Assembly (NCBI RefSeq): GCF_000004195.4
Contig: NC_030682.2
Location: forward strand, 132,762,234-132,826,233
Reading direction: 5' to 3'
Source of the DNA: Xenopus tropicalis
Taxonomy: Eukaryota > Chordata > Amphibia > Anura > Pipidae
DNA length: 64,000 nt
Shown: positions 45,588 to 57,983 of the stretch, in pieces
How positions within the stretch are numbered: the first letter of the stretch is position 1
How the letters are laid out: every line of letters begins with the position of its first letter
Notes under the pieces: model-generated
What the model was told of the DNA's origin: nothing
What the model saw: only the letters and a program-made list of their open reading frames with translations
Database searches by the model: none
Translations under genes and position numbers: made by a program

Positions 45588-46370
45588 TACAGGTATGGGA
45601 CCCCTTATCCGGAAACCCGTTATCTAGAAAGTTTTGAATTATGGAAAGGCCATCTCCCATAGACTCCATTATAAGCAAATAATTCCAATTTTTCAACATG
45701 ATTTTGTTTTTCTCTGTAATAATAAAACAGTACCTTGTACTTGATCCCAACTAAGATATAATTACCCCTTATTGGGGGCAGAACAGCCCTATTGGGTTTA
45801 TTTCATGGTTAAATGATTCCCTTTTCTCTGTAATAATAAAACAGTACCTGTACTTGATCCCAACTAAGATATAATTACCCCTTATTGGGGGCAGAACAGC
45901 CCTATTGGGTTTATTTAATGGTTAAATGATTCCCTTTTCTCTGTAATAATAAAACAGTACCTGTACTTGATCCCAACTAAGATATAATTACCCCTTATTG
46001 GGGGAAGAACAGTTCTATTGGGTTTATTTAATGGTTAAATGATTCCCTTTTCTCTGTAATAATAAAACAGTACCTGTACTTGATCCCAACTAAGATATAA
46101 TTACCCCTTATTGGGGCAGAACAGCCCTATTGGGTTTATTTCATGGTTAAATGATTCCCTTTTCTCTGCAATAATAAAACAGTACCTGTACTTGATCCCA
46201 ACTAAGATATAATTACCCCTTATTGGGGGCAAAACTAGCCTATTGGGTTTATTTAATGTTTAAATGATTTTTAGTAGACTTAAGTTATAGAGATCCAAAT
46301 TATGGAAAGATCCCTTATCCGGAAAACCCCAGGTCCCAAGCATTCTGGATAATGGGTCCCATACCTGTAC
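45588..46370 (+). mobile_element. 113-bp-repeat element, five units
   Basis: Starts TACAGGTATGGGACCCCTTA and ends GGTCCCATACCTGTAC. Five 113-bp units (TTGATCCCAAC from 45739). Some units share private variants, for example 'tttcatggttaaatg' in two of them. Same orientation as 31614. Confidence 0.9.
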
Positions 46371-47031
46371 AGTTGCCTTCATTCTTATCACTGTATTTAA
46401 GTGTAGAGTCTTGTCCTATGTTCAGGTATTGTACATTATTTTTCTGCATCATAAACTCGTAAAGCTTTTCCATAAGGATTTTCTATTCTTCTCTAGTATC
46501 ATTTATTATATTTGAAATTTAATTTGAAATCTAACCTTTCATTGCTCTTTGAGTGAAATAAGTTGTGTGTCAACAATGCACTCAAATATGGTACCCCCCC
46601 CCCCTCCTTTCTGTTTCTGTGTTTATGATTGTGGAGATATAAGAGCTCTCGCGCCGCTGCTGGGTTTCTTGCAGGGGATTAACTTTGAAAGCCATATGAG
46701 TTTAGCTAATGGCACCTTAATGAAAAATTTTAATTAAGTGAATGTCTGTGCATGCTGAGCAGAAGCAGCAGCTCGCAAGCGAGGAATTCATTCCACTCTG
46801 ACTATGGACACTTTTTGGCACATTAAAAGAATTTCAATAAGATGTAAGGTTCTTTTGTTTTAAAAAAATATATATATTTTGTAAGGGAAACAGGTGCTTC
46901 TGCCAGGTGGTACCTTACCTGTGCTTTCAGCCATGAACATCAAGTCTACATACAACCCTTCACATGTAAAGCTGTAAGTAAACATGTAGGTTCAGCAACA
47001 GACAGAGGGGAGAATGCAGTTCTGAGAAATT
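46371..47031. other. Unique sequence, possible conserved non-coding DNA
   Basis: No gene seen. 46630-46860 is repeat-free with TTAATTAAGTG and AGCTAATGG words. A C-run lies at 46593-46602. Confidence 0.22.
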
Positions 47032-47230
47032 CTAAAGCTGGCCATACACAGGTCGATAAAAGCTTTTGGCTCCAATCCAATCAGCAGCTCATTGGCCAGT
47101 GTATGGGGCCCTCAGGAGGGACTTTCTGACCAATATTTAGATACAAATCAGGCAGGACTGGAAATCCTGTAGGACAAGGGCTGCCTTGGTGTGTGGATGG
47201 GTCCACAAATTGATCTCTTATCAGCACACT
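47032..47230 (-). mobile_element. 'GGCCATACAC'-family MITE remnant
   Basis: Begins TAAAGCTGGCCATACACAGG and contains CATTGGCCAGTGTATGGGGC, terminal-type words of the family at 25790 and 28998. The rest is eroded. Confidence 0.5.
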
Positions 47231-47291
47231 CACAGCATAAATCTTAGAACCGGTGCAGGTCACGTGATAGCCATCTGCAAATTCAATAAGG

Positions 47292-47389
47292 GTTCTGACC
47301 TGGGCGCTAGCAATGTTTCAGACCAACACTAGTCTTTTTTCAAGCTTGAAAAGTGTTGGTCTGAAACATTGCTAGTGCCTGGGTCAGAA
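47292..47389. repeat. Hairpin of about 42-bp arms (Penelope-end-like)
   Basis: 47292-47333 and 47348-47389 are reverse complements with a few mismatches, centred on CAATGTTTCAGACCAACACT. The right arm leads directly into GAAACGTTATTCCAATAAAG and 'gcttttaaagaag', words also seen at 30405-30500, suggesting a retroelement terminus. Confidence 0.7.
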
Positions 47390-47420
47390 ACGTTATTCCA
47401 ATAAAGGCTTTTAAAGAAGA

Positions 47421-47520
47421 TTTTATTGTGTCAGTGCTATCTGTTAGTGCTATTTTATTGTGCCAGTGCTATCTGTTAGTGCTATTTTATTGTGCCAGTG
47501 CTATCTGTTAGTGCTATCTA
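47421..47520. repeat. 32-bp tandem repeat, three units
   Basis: CAGTGCTATCTGTTAGTGCT followed by 'attttattgtgc' occurs three times with a 32-bp step, immediately after the hairpin at 47292-47389. Confidence 0.9.
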
Positions 47521-49089
47521 ACAGTGTGGATGGGTCCAAAAGGTTCTCCGTAGGCCTGCTGCATGATCAGATTATTGGCCCCCTGGTCAACTATTAGATT
47601 TTGGCTAAGAGCATGGGTAGCCAAGCTAGCAGATATCTCAGTATGCACGGCTAGCTTAAGGCTAAAGAAATAAGGGAAACTGTAATGTTTTCTTATATGC
47701 CCATGGGACCATATACCTAATATAAATTTTTTTGGTGAAAGCACTATGTAGACTGAACTCTGTGACCATTTACATTTATTAAAGACTTGAGAGCTAAGCA
47801 ACACCAATACATTTCCTACATAACTCAAGAGGTATGGTTCTAGTGCTGGCACTTTCTGCCAAACCAAATTACTACAGTTATCCTGTGGGGTTATTATAGA
47901 TGGAATCTGCATTGTATTTTTTGCCATGTGTTCTAGGTGTATCATACATTGATCTGACCATGCATCTATCTTGCTATGGGTTCTGGTTTGTTATAAATGA
48001 AACTGGCCCTGGCATTAGCTTCCTCAAACACAACAATCACCCTCTGCCTATTTCCATTTTGTGCATAAGTTGCATCTGTATTAGTATTGGCGCCATGCTA
48101 TCATGAGTATGGGCTCTCTCTGATCCAGCTGATTGGTCTATTGGCTGAAGGGGTAGGTACAAAGTGCTGTGCATAATAAGGCTAATACTCCATTGTTTTG
48201 TTCATAGTGTGACCAGTGTGAATGAGTGTGTACTCTATTCCAAGAAATATTGCTTATTGGAGACTTTTTTTGGGAATGTCTTTTGGAAGACATTTGCTGG
48301 TTAAACATGGAACAAATTAGGCAGAAGTGGGAGAATAAACTCCTGTTACTTTGCTGCTCTGGTTGTGTTTTTGACTGAACAGTAACATAGTCCTCTGTTT
48401 GCTTCTCAGAACATGTAAAGATCTTCCAACATAGTACAATAGGGCTTTTTTTATTGACAAAAAGTTGCTTTGATTTAAAAGATTCTTCTTTTCCCGGTCT
48501 GTTACATGAAACATTACTGGATTCATGAGAAACCTGAAATGACCGGCAGACAGATAGAATCCATCAGAGACAGGAACATAAGTACGATCATGCTACAAGC
48601 CATATTTAGAGCACACTGACAGCACTCTGACACATTTCATATTTAAGTGGTGTAAGATTTTCAAGTATATTTCAACATTTTTAACTATTTACTTCACCGG
48701 TATGGAGAGCATTGCTATTCTGCCTTCTGAAGTGTTTATAGAAGTGTAACCACATGTCTATCTTTTGGTTTAATATGCTTCAACAGATCAACATACTGTA
48801 TCTAGTAGCCAATAATATATATAGATAGATGTAGATATAGGGTTAGGGTTAGCAACCAATGCTTCTTCAAATCCTTCCAGGGCTGGAGCTAAAAAGAAGG
48901 TGCTTTTCACCAGTTCTGTCATTGCTTCTCTGTATAAATAATCAGGCCCGGATTTGTGGAGAGGCCACAAAGGCCCGGGCCTAGGGCAGCAGAAGTTTAG
49001 GGGCAGCACGCCGCCCCGCCGCAAGAAAATTTTAAAATTTGGCTCCCATACGGAGCAGTCGGGACCTCTCCCCACTAGAATGGCCTATT
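47521..49089. other. Mostly unique sequence, no gene seen
   Basis: No gene supported. The 143-codon minus-strand ORF at 47514-47945 has no motif. 48940-49075 has 'aggcccggatttgtgg' and 'gggcctagggcagcag' words of another interspersed repeat. A short GGGTTAGGGTTAG occurs at 48839. Confidence 0.4.
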
Positions 49090-49345
49090 TGTAGCAACAT
49101 TTCAGTTAGTCTACACTTTAGTTAGCCAACTATTATTGCACTATTGTTATTATTTTTATTACTTATCTTTCTATTCAGCCCCTCTTCTATTCATAGCAAC
49201 CGGGTAGCTGCTGAAATTCCAAGAGAGCTGCTGAATAAAAAGCTAAATAGTTAAAAAACCACAGAAAATAAAAAGTGAAGACCAACTGAAAATTGGCTCA
49301 GAATATTACGCTTAAAGTTAATTTTAAGGTGAATGGCCCCTTTCA
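49090..49345 (-). repeat. T2-like MITE fragment
   Basis: Contains CTTATCTTTCTATTCAGCCC, 'agagctgctgaataaaaagct', GAAGACCAACTGAAAATTGG and 'aagttaattttaaggtgaatggcccctttc'. The same word set in reverse orientation is at 59400-59550. The terminal TTAA is lost. Confidence 0.65.
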
Positions 49346-50202
49346 TGCAGAGTAAGTACAGAGGTAATTCCAAGAATGTCAGAGTAATTCTGTGCATTTG
49401 GTGCAACGGCTTTATGTAGACATTTCATCTATATAACCTGCCACGTTCCCTGTCAGGGCTGAGTAATTTGCTCTCCTGAGGCTGGGAGTGCTATCATCAC
49501 ATTAATATTAACTCCCTTATAACAAGCTCCAGCTTTTTCACTGGCTGTATCCAACCAATAAAATAACATGACATTTCACTGGCATACAGAATAGAACCTG
49601 TTACTAAAGCAAATCTGTGATGAAAGCACTACCTGATGTGGGACCTATTAGAGCGCTCATATCAGACACCACTTGTGAAATCTCAAGCTAATTAGGAAAA
49701 GCTACAAGAAACTCAAATCTCTATTTTTATGACTTCAGCCAGTTTTCTACCCACATGAAAAACACAAAAAATATGTTCAAAAAATAATCTCAAATTGCTC
49801 AACGTTGGCTTCATCAAATGAACTGATTGGCTGATGGGCTGTAAGTAGCTCTGAATGGTATATTATAATACCCTCAAAAATAAATGTCCTATATACTGAG
49901 GTGTGAGGTTCATTAAATTCTGAAACCAACTTTGCTATACTGACCTTCCTGCGGGGAAAAAGGACAAGTTGGGAATGGCTTGTATCTTTCAGGGCTTCAT
50001 GCCTTTAGAATAAGGGGCACAAGCCATTCATGCTAGGGACTATTTTATATTTATATTTTTGTTAAATCTGTTTCTTATTCCTATTTTTGGGTTTGTCCAT
50101 TTCCTAAAATGTATTTGTTTTCCTTAAGGACAGAGCCTTGTCCATTGCTCCATTTGAGCATTGTATAGGAAAATGGTTGTATCTACACCCTACTTCTTTT
50201 GG
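49346..50202. other. Unique sequence, no gene seen
   Basis: No recognisable gene or repeat ends. Confidence 0.45.
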
Positions 50203-51036
50203 GACACTATAAATAGAAGGCTTCCCATTGACACTACCAATAGAAGGCTTCCCATTAAACTACCAATAGAAGGCTTCCCATTGACACTACCAATAGAAAG
50301 CTTCCCATTGACACTACCAATAGAAGGCTTCCCATTGACACTACCAATAGAAGGCTTCCCATTGACACTACCAATAGAAGGCTTCCCATTGACACTACCA
50401 ATAGAAGGCTTCCCATTGACACTACCAATAGAAGGCTTCCCATTGACACTACCAATAGAAGGCTTCCCATTGACACTACCAATAGAAGGCTTCTCATTGA
50501 CACTACCAATAGAAGGCTTCCCTTTGACACTACCAATAGAAGGCTTCCCATTGACACTACCAATAGAAGGCTTTCCATTAAACTACCAATAGAAGGCTTC
50601 CCATTGACACTACCAATAGAAGGCATCCCATTGACACTACCAATAGAAGGCTTCCCATTGACACTACCAATAGAAGGCTTCCAATTGACACTACCAATAG
50701 AAGGCTTCCCATTAAACTACCAATAGAAGGCTTCCCATTGACACTACCAATAGAAGGCTTCTCATTGACACTACCAATAGAAGGCTTCCCATTGACACTA
50801 CCAATAGAAGGCTTCCCATTGACACTACCAATAAAAGGCTTTCCATTAAACTACCAATAGAAGGCTTCCCATTAAACTACCAATAGAAGGCTTCCCATTG
50901 ACACTACCAATAGAAGGCTTCCCATTGACACTACAAATAGAAGGCTTCCCATTGACACTACCAATAGAAGGCTTCCCATTGACACTACAAATAGAAGGCT
51001 TCCCATTGACACTACCAATAGAAGGCTTCCCATTGA
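50203..51036. repeat. 27-bp minisatellite, about 31 units
   Basis: The unit ACCAATAGAAGGCTTCCCAT plus TGACACT repeats with a 27-bp period. Because 27 is a multiple of three, a plus-strand ORF (50161-50592, LPIEGFPLT repeats) and a minus-strand ORF (50255-50626) both stay open. 26-bp variant units ('cccattaaactacc') break the frame several times and no flanking coding sequence exists, so it is not called as a gene. Confidence 0.95.
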
Positions 51037-51545
51037 AGAATACTGTGCAGTATATAGCGGATGATCTTTTTTGGGGGAGATACTAAGCCTTCCTAAATCT
51101 TTCTTATTCTCAGTCCAAGTTGTTGAGTACTAATTACCAGTGCAACCAGAAAGAAGGCCTTGATGATATGGTGATTTAATCATGTCAACAATAAATCCAC
51201 AGGAATGTGTAAGTTTTCCTGACATCTCCGCCATAAAGTTTAAAAGTTATTGATGCTATTTATCAATCAGTTCTCTCCAATGGCCTCTAGAGGGCAATTA
51301 ATTATTCTTTCAGGTCAGTCTACACCAAGGTTGCCCATCTACAGATGATGTATTCTTTAAGATTGCCTCATAAAATAAAGCATACATTTGCCCTGTCATA
51401 GTAAATTCAATATCAGCACCTATTTTAGTGGCTGAGCAGGTCTCAGATATCCATATGTATGCAATACTGCGGCCAACGAGGGACACTGTATTTATACATT
51501 TTCAGTCCATGTTCCCAGCATCTTTCGGCAATAGATGTATACAGT

Positions 51546-51798
51546 ATATAATACAGGGTCAGACTGGCCGCCGGGACAAATCCCGGTGGGCTCTGGCTCT
51601 AGTGGGCCCCGGCAGCCCAACCCTTGCTGGTGCTCCCCCTGCCCGACCGCTTCCCCCCTGCCCAACGCGTTAAATGTACGTGCTCAGGGGAGGACGTCAG
51701 GTGGGGGGGTTAGGGGGGCCCCTGCGGGAGGGGGAGGCACCTGTAGGGCCCCTGGGGCGGAAGCCCCGGTGGGCCCTTTACCCCCCAGTCCGACCCTG

Positions 51799-51806
<8 letters not shown>
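51546..51806 (+). mobile_element. hAT-type MITE in an AT-repeat target
   Basis: The element runs 51554-51798, from CAGGGTCAGACTGGCCGCCG to CCCCAGTCCGACCCTG. Flanks are ATATAATA and TATATATA, compatible with an 8-bp duplication in AT-rich DNA. The interior is GC-rich. Same family as 14807, 29584 and 57773. Confidence 0.78.
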
Positions 51807-51830
<24 letters not shown>

Positions 51831-51832
<2 letters not shown>

Positions 51833-52029
51833 GTATAAAAAAGACCAGCAACTCCGGGATTTCTTGTGAAAAATCAAAACATATATTCAAAGTAGCATAA
51901 ACAGCTGACGTAACCCTGAGAAAGGTCCCAATGGGGACCGAAACGTTACGCCGGCTGTTTATGCTACTTTGAATATATGTTTTGATTTTTCACAAGAAAT
52001 CCTGGAGTTGCTGGTCTTTTTTATACTAT
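51831..52029. repeat. 199-bp palindrome with hammerhead-like loop
   Basis: The left arm 51831-51914 and right arm 51945-52029 are reverse complements over about 83 bases with three mismatches (AAAAGACCAGCAACTCC and GGAGTTGCTGGTCTTTT at the outside). The 30-base loop 51915-51944 reads CCTGAGAAAGG, TCCCAATGGGGA, CCGAAAC: a short stem between CTGA..A and GAAAC. This resembles a hammerhead core but has A where the conserved G of CTGANGA is expected, plus an extra base before the stem. It is flanked by (TA)n. Probably a retroelement terminus of Penelope type. Confidence 0.85.
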
Positions 52030-55000
52030 TGGAACCCTTTACCGAGCACCCGAGGTATGTTATGTAGCGGTGTGCCATCCTTTGTATATATATATATATA
52101 TATATAGAGCCAAACAGTAGCCATAATAACCCCATAACTACTTAAAAGTTTTAGTTTTAAGTCTGCTTTCATTAAATTCAGTTTTACAGTTCTTACTGGA
52201 GAAAGGTACAGGGGCATCATTACAAGTGTATGCTGGGTCCAGAGGTAATTTCTCCTGGGAATGATATAGGAGCAAAGCTTAATGTAGCCACTGTAGTGGA
52301 CAACCCCTTGGAATTCCTAAAACTAGAAAGGAGAGGATATATCCTTTTTGACTGCCATGGTTGGCAGTCTTGATGGTGGTGGTTTTTCCTAAGATTTAAT
52401 CTCCCAATCCAGTGCCATTAAATGTAAATTAAATCCCTATGATTGCCCTGTTGAACTGTTCATGGTTTTGTAATTCTAGTTGCACTATTACAGATCTATT
52501 TGCTACATTCTCACTGTTCTAATGCCTGCAATTAACTCGTCTCACCCCAGGAGCTCTATGTTGTGTCCAGACTTGACTTTTATGCAATGCTTTCTAAAAT
52601 ACCCCTGAGGTCACATAAGCTCAAGCAGAGCATAGCTCTATTAGAATTGCGGTGTAATTCCATCGAAACGTGCATTAAGTACATTGACCTTTCATACTTG
52701 ATGTTATACAATAATAGTTGATTGCACTTTTTAAGCAGCTTTGGTTGCTTTGTTTGTGTCTGATTGTCCTGCATAAATGGATCAGGCTTCTGCTACCAAG
52801 TTTTAGCCGTGATTATGACCACAGAAAGTAGAAATGCCCTTGGGTAACTTTGATATTTATTTTGTCTGGCAGTAAGGTGGAAAAAAAAAGAATGGCGTGT
52901 TGCATTTATATTTAGGGCAACTGAAACATTAATGTTCAGAGGTTTTGTCATACAGTACGAGGCATTCATGTAGCTCTAAAGCCGTTTATGATCATTTGAA
53001 AGTAAAAATGTGTAGAATCAAATGGGAATGACATAGATTAAACTAGGAAGAGTGGTAGAATCCAAATAGAAGATAAAATAGTCAGTTTCTTTTTACGGTG
53101 AATTACCTTTATAGGGTAGATCTGCAGTCTTCACATTTAGCATTCAAGGTCAACCAACATTTCAGGGTTTTAGGATATGAAAAGATAGTTGTTGATTAGT
53201 TAAATGGCCCAATGCATGTGAACACCTAAGATCAATAAAGGATTAAAAATATGCCATTGGAGACCAGAGTTCAATATCTATGTAACATGTTATAGATCCT
53301 GGAAAGAATATTAATATTAATAATGTATTTATTTATTTATGTTAGTGCGCTGCTCCACTTTAATCTGTGTCACCCCACTCATGGTGGGCTTACCTTCATA
53401 AGGTGGAAGATACTCAGAATTGTATATACCTGATGCATTAGGTTTGTCTCTCTGAAGCTCTGCAGTTTCTAGTTGCAGCCTGGGGACCCTATACTGTATA
53501 CGGTGCATGAAATGCATTTTATTTTCAAACGTAACGGAAGTAGAGGATTAATGCAGAAGTGATAAGTTCATCATCTTCATCATGCAAAGGGCTTTTCCAT
53601 AGAGCTTTGGTGCTGGGCTACTTAATAAGCAGAAGGACCTTGATGAGAAAGAAGACTTTAGAAATGTAGCATACAGAAGACATTGCCCCTTTACTCTGCA
53701 GGGGCCTCCTCATTAGAGAATAAAGGCTCTGCTGAATGTCATGCTATTAATGGTCATTCGGTTATTCTTTAGTGATTCTTATTTTCACATCCAAGACGTG
53801 ACACACTTGGCAGGCCCTTTATGAATCTTAGAATCCCTATCTAGCAAGGGGTGCTATAATCCCTTCCCTGCAATTAATAGTGGTATCTGGTTAGTGGAAA
53901 ATGATTCCAGCTAATTCCTTGTTAGAGAAAGCAAGCATGTCTTAGCCCAGCACGGATCAAGAGCTAGATGAATGCTTCTGAGCACTGCAGTGTGCCTTTA
54001 TATTTTTGAGTTGTAGAACAGATAAGACTGCTGGCCCAGTGATACACCATAACTACAACCATAACCATATACCGATGCCTTACATTATTCAGTGGAATGG
54101 GGAATAGTTAAAAGGGAAACAATTGGGTACCAATTGGCATACAACAAGCTCAATGTTATATCAAAAATGATGGAGACCAATTTATTGCTGAAAATTTATT
54201 CCTCTGCTAGCATATTACCATAAAAAATGTGCATCTCAGGGGTGTCCCCCTGACTAATATTCCAATATACATCGCTTATTACTATTAATTATAAGCATCT
54301 CCCAGCGAACACTTGGTATACCAAGAGGGGTGCCACAAAAACTTGCACTTGGGGCAGTGATTTTAATCACTTACTGTACTTTAGACCGTGGGCTGGCACT
54401 CCTTTTGGTCCAAAAATACTTCCAAAAAAACTTCTTTTACAGTATCATCTTATGCACAAGCACAAAGGCTGCCGGGCCACTGGGAAATTATGAACCTCGG
54501 CGGGTGCCTTTTTGGAAGAAGGGGAGTGGGTTTGCGTTATTCCTCTTCTTCCTCGGATCAGTTCCTTGCCAAGAGTGTCCAGTCACCAGGAGAAGTCATC
54601 CGCGTCCGAGCAGTTATAAGATCCTGTATCATTCAACATGTAAAAGTCGTGACAACAAAGAGGATTACAGGAGTAAATATACCCTGCTAATCAGATATCT
54701 TACTGTACCAAGTAGCAAATTACCTGTAGGCAAAGTATTGAAGATCTCATAATGAGGAAAGCAGAAACGAGATAATAACACCAGGGATTAAGGTGACCAC
54801 AAATGCCAAAATTGTATTGACAGGGAAAAAGTTGAAAAATAATTTTAGGAGCCTTTTGTGCTTTAACAATATCTTGTTATGTTTATATATGTAAAGAAAA
54901 TAGGTTTGGGGAACAAAGCAGAAAGAATTCTGGGAAGGAAACTCCTATAATTTCTGTTTTCAGAATACTCTGTAGGCTCACTAACTTGGTTACAAGGGCT

Positions 55001-55559
55001 ATCGCACATTAATCTCCTACAAATGCTTTCATCGCAAGGCAACTTTGGGTAAATATGGAAAAACAAAGTGACACATATGTTTTCCCACTGCCGATTTACA
55101 TCATTTGCTGGTGGGAAAGCATTTTTGGGAGAGTAGTCGCCCCCAGTAGAGCATATTTATTGCGGGCAATAATCTCCTTGAGTTCCATCACCCTTATCAC
55201 AGTCAGGGGATTGCTGATCAGTTCCCAACTACAGACCCTTATTGAGGCTCATTAGTGGTGTGCAGTGCTTTCTGACCAGCATGTACAGAGCCCAGGATGT
55301 GGATCCATGCATTCTGAGAGTTTTGCATTTGTATGCAATGCAGAAGGGATCCTGGGAAATATACCTTATTTCAATCCCCAGATTTCTATGAAATACCGTA
55401 CAGCCCCTTTTTCTTAATTATAGCTCCATAGTTTAACATCCTGGCTGGCTGGATTTGAACCAGTGACCAATAAGTAACTATGCAGTCTGTTCTACCTCAG
55501 AACTGTATGAGCAGATTGCTAAGAGCCTTGTTTAATCACTATGGTATCCTTCCATGCAA
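52030..55559. other. Unique sequence, no gene seen
   Basis: A TA run lies at 52086-52107. The 140-codon ORF at 54330-54752 overlaps another in a different frame and has no motif. No gene is supported. Confidence 0.4.
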
Positions 55560-55765
55560 GTAGGCATGGCTTGTTCCAGCTGCTGTTAATCTGGCCACAA
55601 GTGCTCCGTGTTAGCCATTAGTCTGGCTATATAACCCCCTGCTCTGCACTCACTCACTGCCCAGTATAGGTCAAGCTTACTAGTTTCTTGGTGCTCAGAT
55701 TCCTGCTTCTGCTGTTCCCTGGTCCTGTCTCTTGTGTTGACTCCTTGATTTTGGCTCCGGCTTGT
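55560..55765 (+). repeat. Interspersed repeat, inverted partner of 15190-15490
   Basis: Contains CATGGCTTGTTCCAGCTGCT, GTCTGGCTATATAACCCCCT and GCTCTGCACTCACTCACTGC, matching the reverse complement of 15190-15490. The TATATAA word is conserved in both copies. Confidence 0.55.
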
Positions 55766-55773
55766 TCATGACT

Positions 55774-55830
55774 AGTGATGAGTGAATTCTGCATTTCTGC
55801 ACTTTGCCATTGGCACTTTTTTAGATTTGC
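55774..55830 (+). repeat. hAT-type terminal fragment
   Basis: CTAGTGATGAGTGAATTC matches the left terminus of the element at 3911. Only a short piece is present. Confidence 0.4.
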
Positions 55831-57764
55831 CGTACGGGACATACAGATGGCATGCATTACTGCTGATTATATGTTCAAGAATGTGGGGTTTTAGTTTGGC
55901 AGAATTTAGGGCCTAAGGTTAAGAAATGGGGCTATTGGCTAAAGTTGACTCACTGGATTTTAAAGCCCAAGTCAAGTTGTTGTTCATATCTGTGCTAAGC
56001 TGTAGTGTCTTTCCTCTCTTTACCATGGAAATGGAAATATGGGAGCAGCAGAAAAGTCTCATGGAAAGATCAATGATGGTTTATCTGGAAGACACTGCAT
56101 TATTTGCATTTAAGCCGCCTATACACGAAGCAGCTGTTTATTTGTTCTTCAACTTGCTGAGAGGGCAGTACAAACAATTTAACAAATACAATTCAGCAGA
56201 CCGTATGGGTTTCTATAATTACATGGCAATGGGTTTCTATGATTACATGGCATCTGATAACGGTCTGTGATTTTGCCTCTGATTATAGCACCGACACTTC
56301 CTGTGCACAAACCACAGTGAAATTCATAGTTTACAGATACAATCTTATCATTGTAAGTGTTCTTTTAAATGACACTTCTGTTTCCATTATATGTGCTAAG
56401 TTAAAGCTGGCCAGGCCTCGTCAATGAATATATTTAAAGGAAATTATTATCTGCTTGCTGGGGGTAAGTATAAAAATGAATATGGATAGAAATATCTTAG
56501 TTATATACTGAGCTTAATGCACCGGCCTAAATATTCAGCATCTCTATACTAGTAATGATCCAGGTCATCAAAGTTGTCACAGGAGTAAAATCTTGGATTT
56601 TACTAGGAGTGTCAGTGACACCGCACGTGCTCACTGAGCTCTGAGCAGCTGCTGAGAAGCTAAGCTTAGGGGTAGGTGCAAATCATCAAGCAGAAAATGA
56701 GGTTTAACTGATGCTAATACATTCTGATGCAAATTGTGATGGAACCAAAGCTGCCATGTAATGAGCATCTGAATTAATTACTAATCAGCCTGATATTGTG
56801 ACATTTATATTCTATAAATACAGTATATTGCTCAGTAAGTGACAGCAGCACAGAGTATGGGCAGGGAATCAGCAGAAAAGAAGATGGGGGGCTACTGGGG
56901 CATCTATGGGGGCACAGATCTTCCCTGCTAAAGGGCTGTGGTTGCCTTGGGCTGGTACAGAAGCACAAAACATAATGTACAACATTTCCTACTTTTTTTT
57001 TTAAACCTTAGTTTACCTTTAAGAAACAGACTTTTTGTACTGCTTTGAACTGTACTTTATGTATCATCCAAAGTTGGTCCTGCTCCTTGTTCTTCATGTA
57101 ACATTTTTTCAAGGGGATTATAACACAGTAGGGGGGCTATGGGGTCAACAAGGTAGATTGTAACCTGTTTGAAACTGCAGCCACAGAAATTAGGCAAAAA
57201 GCAAGGAAAATAATTAGATATTTACCATACAAATAGCAAACAAAACAGAGTCATGGAGTTGGTCCTTGGGGTGGTTGGGGAACAGCTGTAGTTTTTACAT
57301 TTATTTACTTATCCTTGGAACAGATGATTTCTATTAGAAAAACACTACTCTTTACCCAGCGGTTTCTGCACAGAGCAGGGGTGCTGTTTACTTTTATTTT
57401 GTGCTCTTTTTCTAGGTCATCAGCATGACGATATATATATGTGTGTGTACACACGAGAGCATTCTGACTGCGCACAGCACTGTGCTAATTCACTGCAAAG
57501 CAGCATTAAATCATATGTCCGCCGTGGGGGAAATAACAATAAAAACTGCAGGAATAAAATATACTCAGGCCGAGATGTACGAAGGCACAGGAGCCGAGTG
57601 TGTATTATGGGAGATGCAGGTGGAATATTTCTATATCTGTTGTGTGGGACTCATTAAAGTGTTTTTTATCCCCAGGACCTAAGGCAGCTCTTTTGACTTT
57701 TATAAATTCTGCTTGGGTTTAATTGACAATGTCTTTTTATGTCTAAACACGCATTATTTTTGCA
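55831..57764. other. Unique sequence, no gene seen
   Basis: A 114-codon ORF at 55926-56270 shows no motif and no splice or promoter context. No gene is supported. Confidence 0.4.
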
Positions 57765-57983
57765 CCTAAATTCAGGGTCAGACAGAGGGGTGCAAGGCCC
57801 CCCACACCCCACCCAGGGGCCCCAGCCTCCTTTTCCGGACACTTGTACATTATACTTATCTGATTGGGCATAGTCGGAGGGATCTTAGCTGGGGGAGTGC
57901 TGATCTACGTTGGGTCTACGTTGGTGGGGTCCACCAGGTTTTTTCCTGGTGCCCTGCCGGCCCATTCCGACCCTGCCTGAATT
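57765..57983 (+). mobile_element. hAT-type MITE ('CAGGGTC...CCGACCCTG')
   Basis: The element runs 57773-57975, from CAGGGTCAGACAGAGGGG to GGCCCATTCCGACCCTG. Flanks CCTAAATT and CCTGAATT match at 7 of 8 bases. It shares CACCAGGTTTTTTCCT with the copy at 29584. Confidence 0.85.

Noticed and set aside
48839..48851. Interstitial telomere repeat GGGTTAGGGTTAG
   Set aside because: About two units only, expected by chance.
50161..50626. Repeat proteins of 143 and 123 codons
   Set aside because: They exist only because the 27-bp period keeps frames open. No flanking coding sequence, and 26-bp units break the frame.
51915..51944. Active hammerhead ribozyme
   Set aside because: The core reads CTGAGAA instead of CTGANGA and has an extra base before the stem. 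Kept only as hammerhead-like.
54330..54752. 140-codon ORF
   Set aside because: Overlapping alternative frame, no domain, no promoter or splice context.
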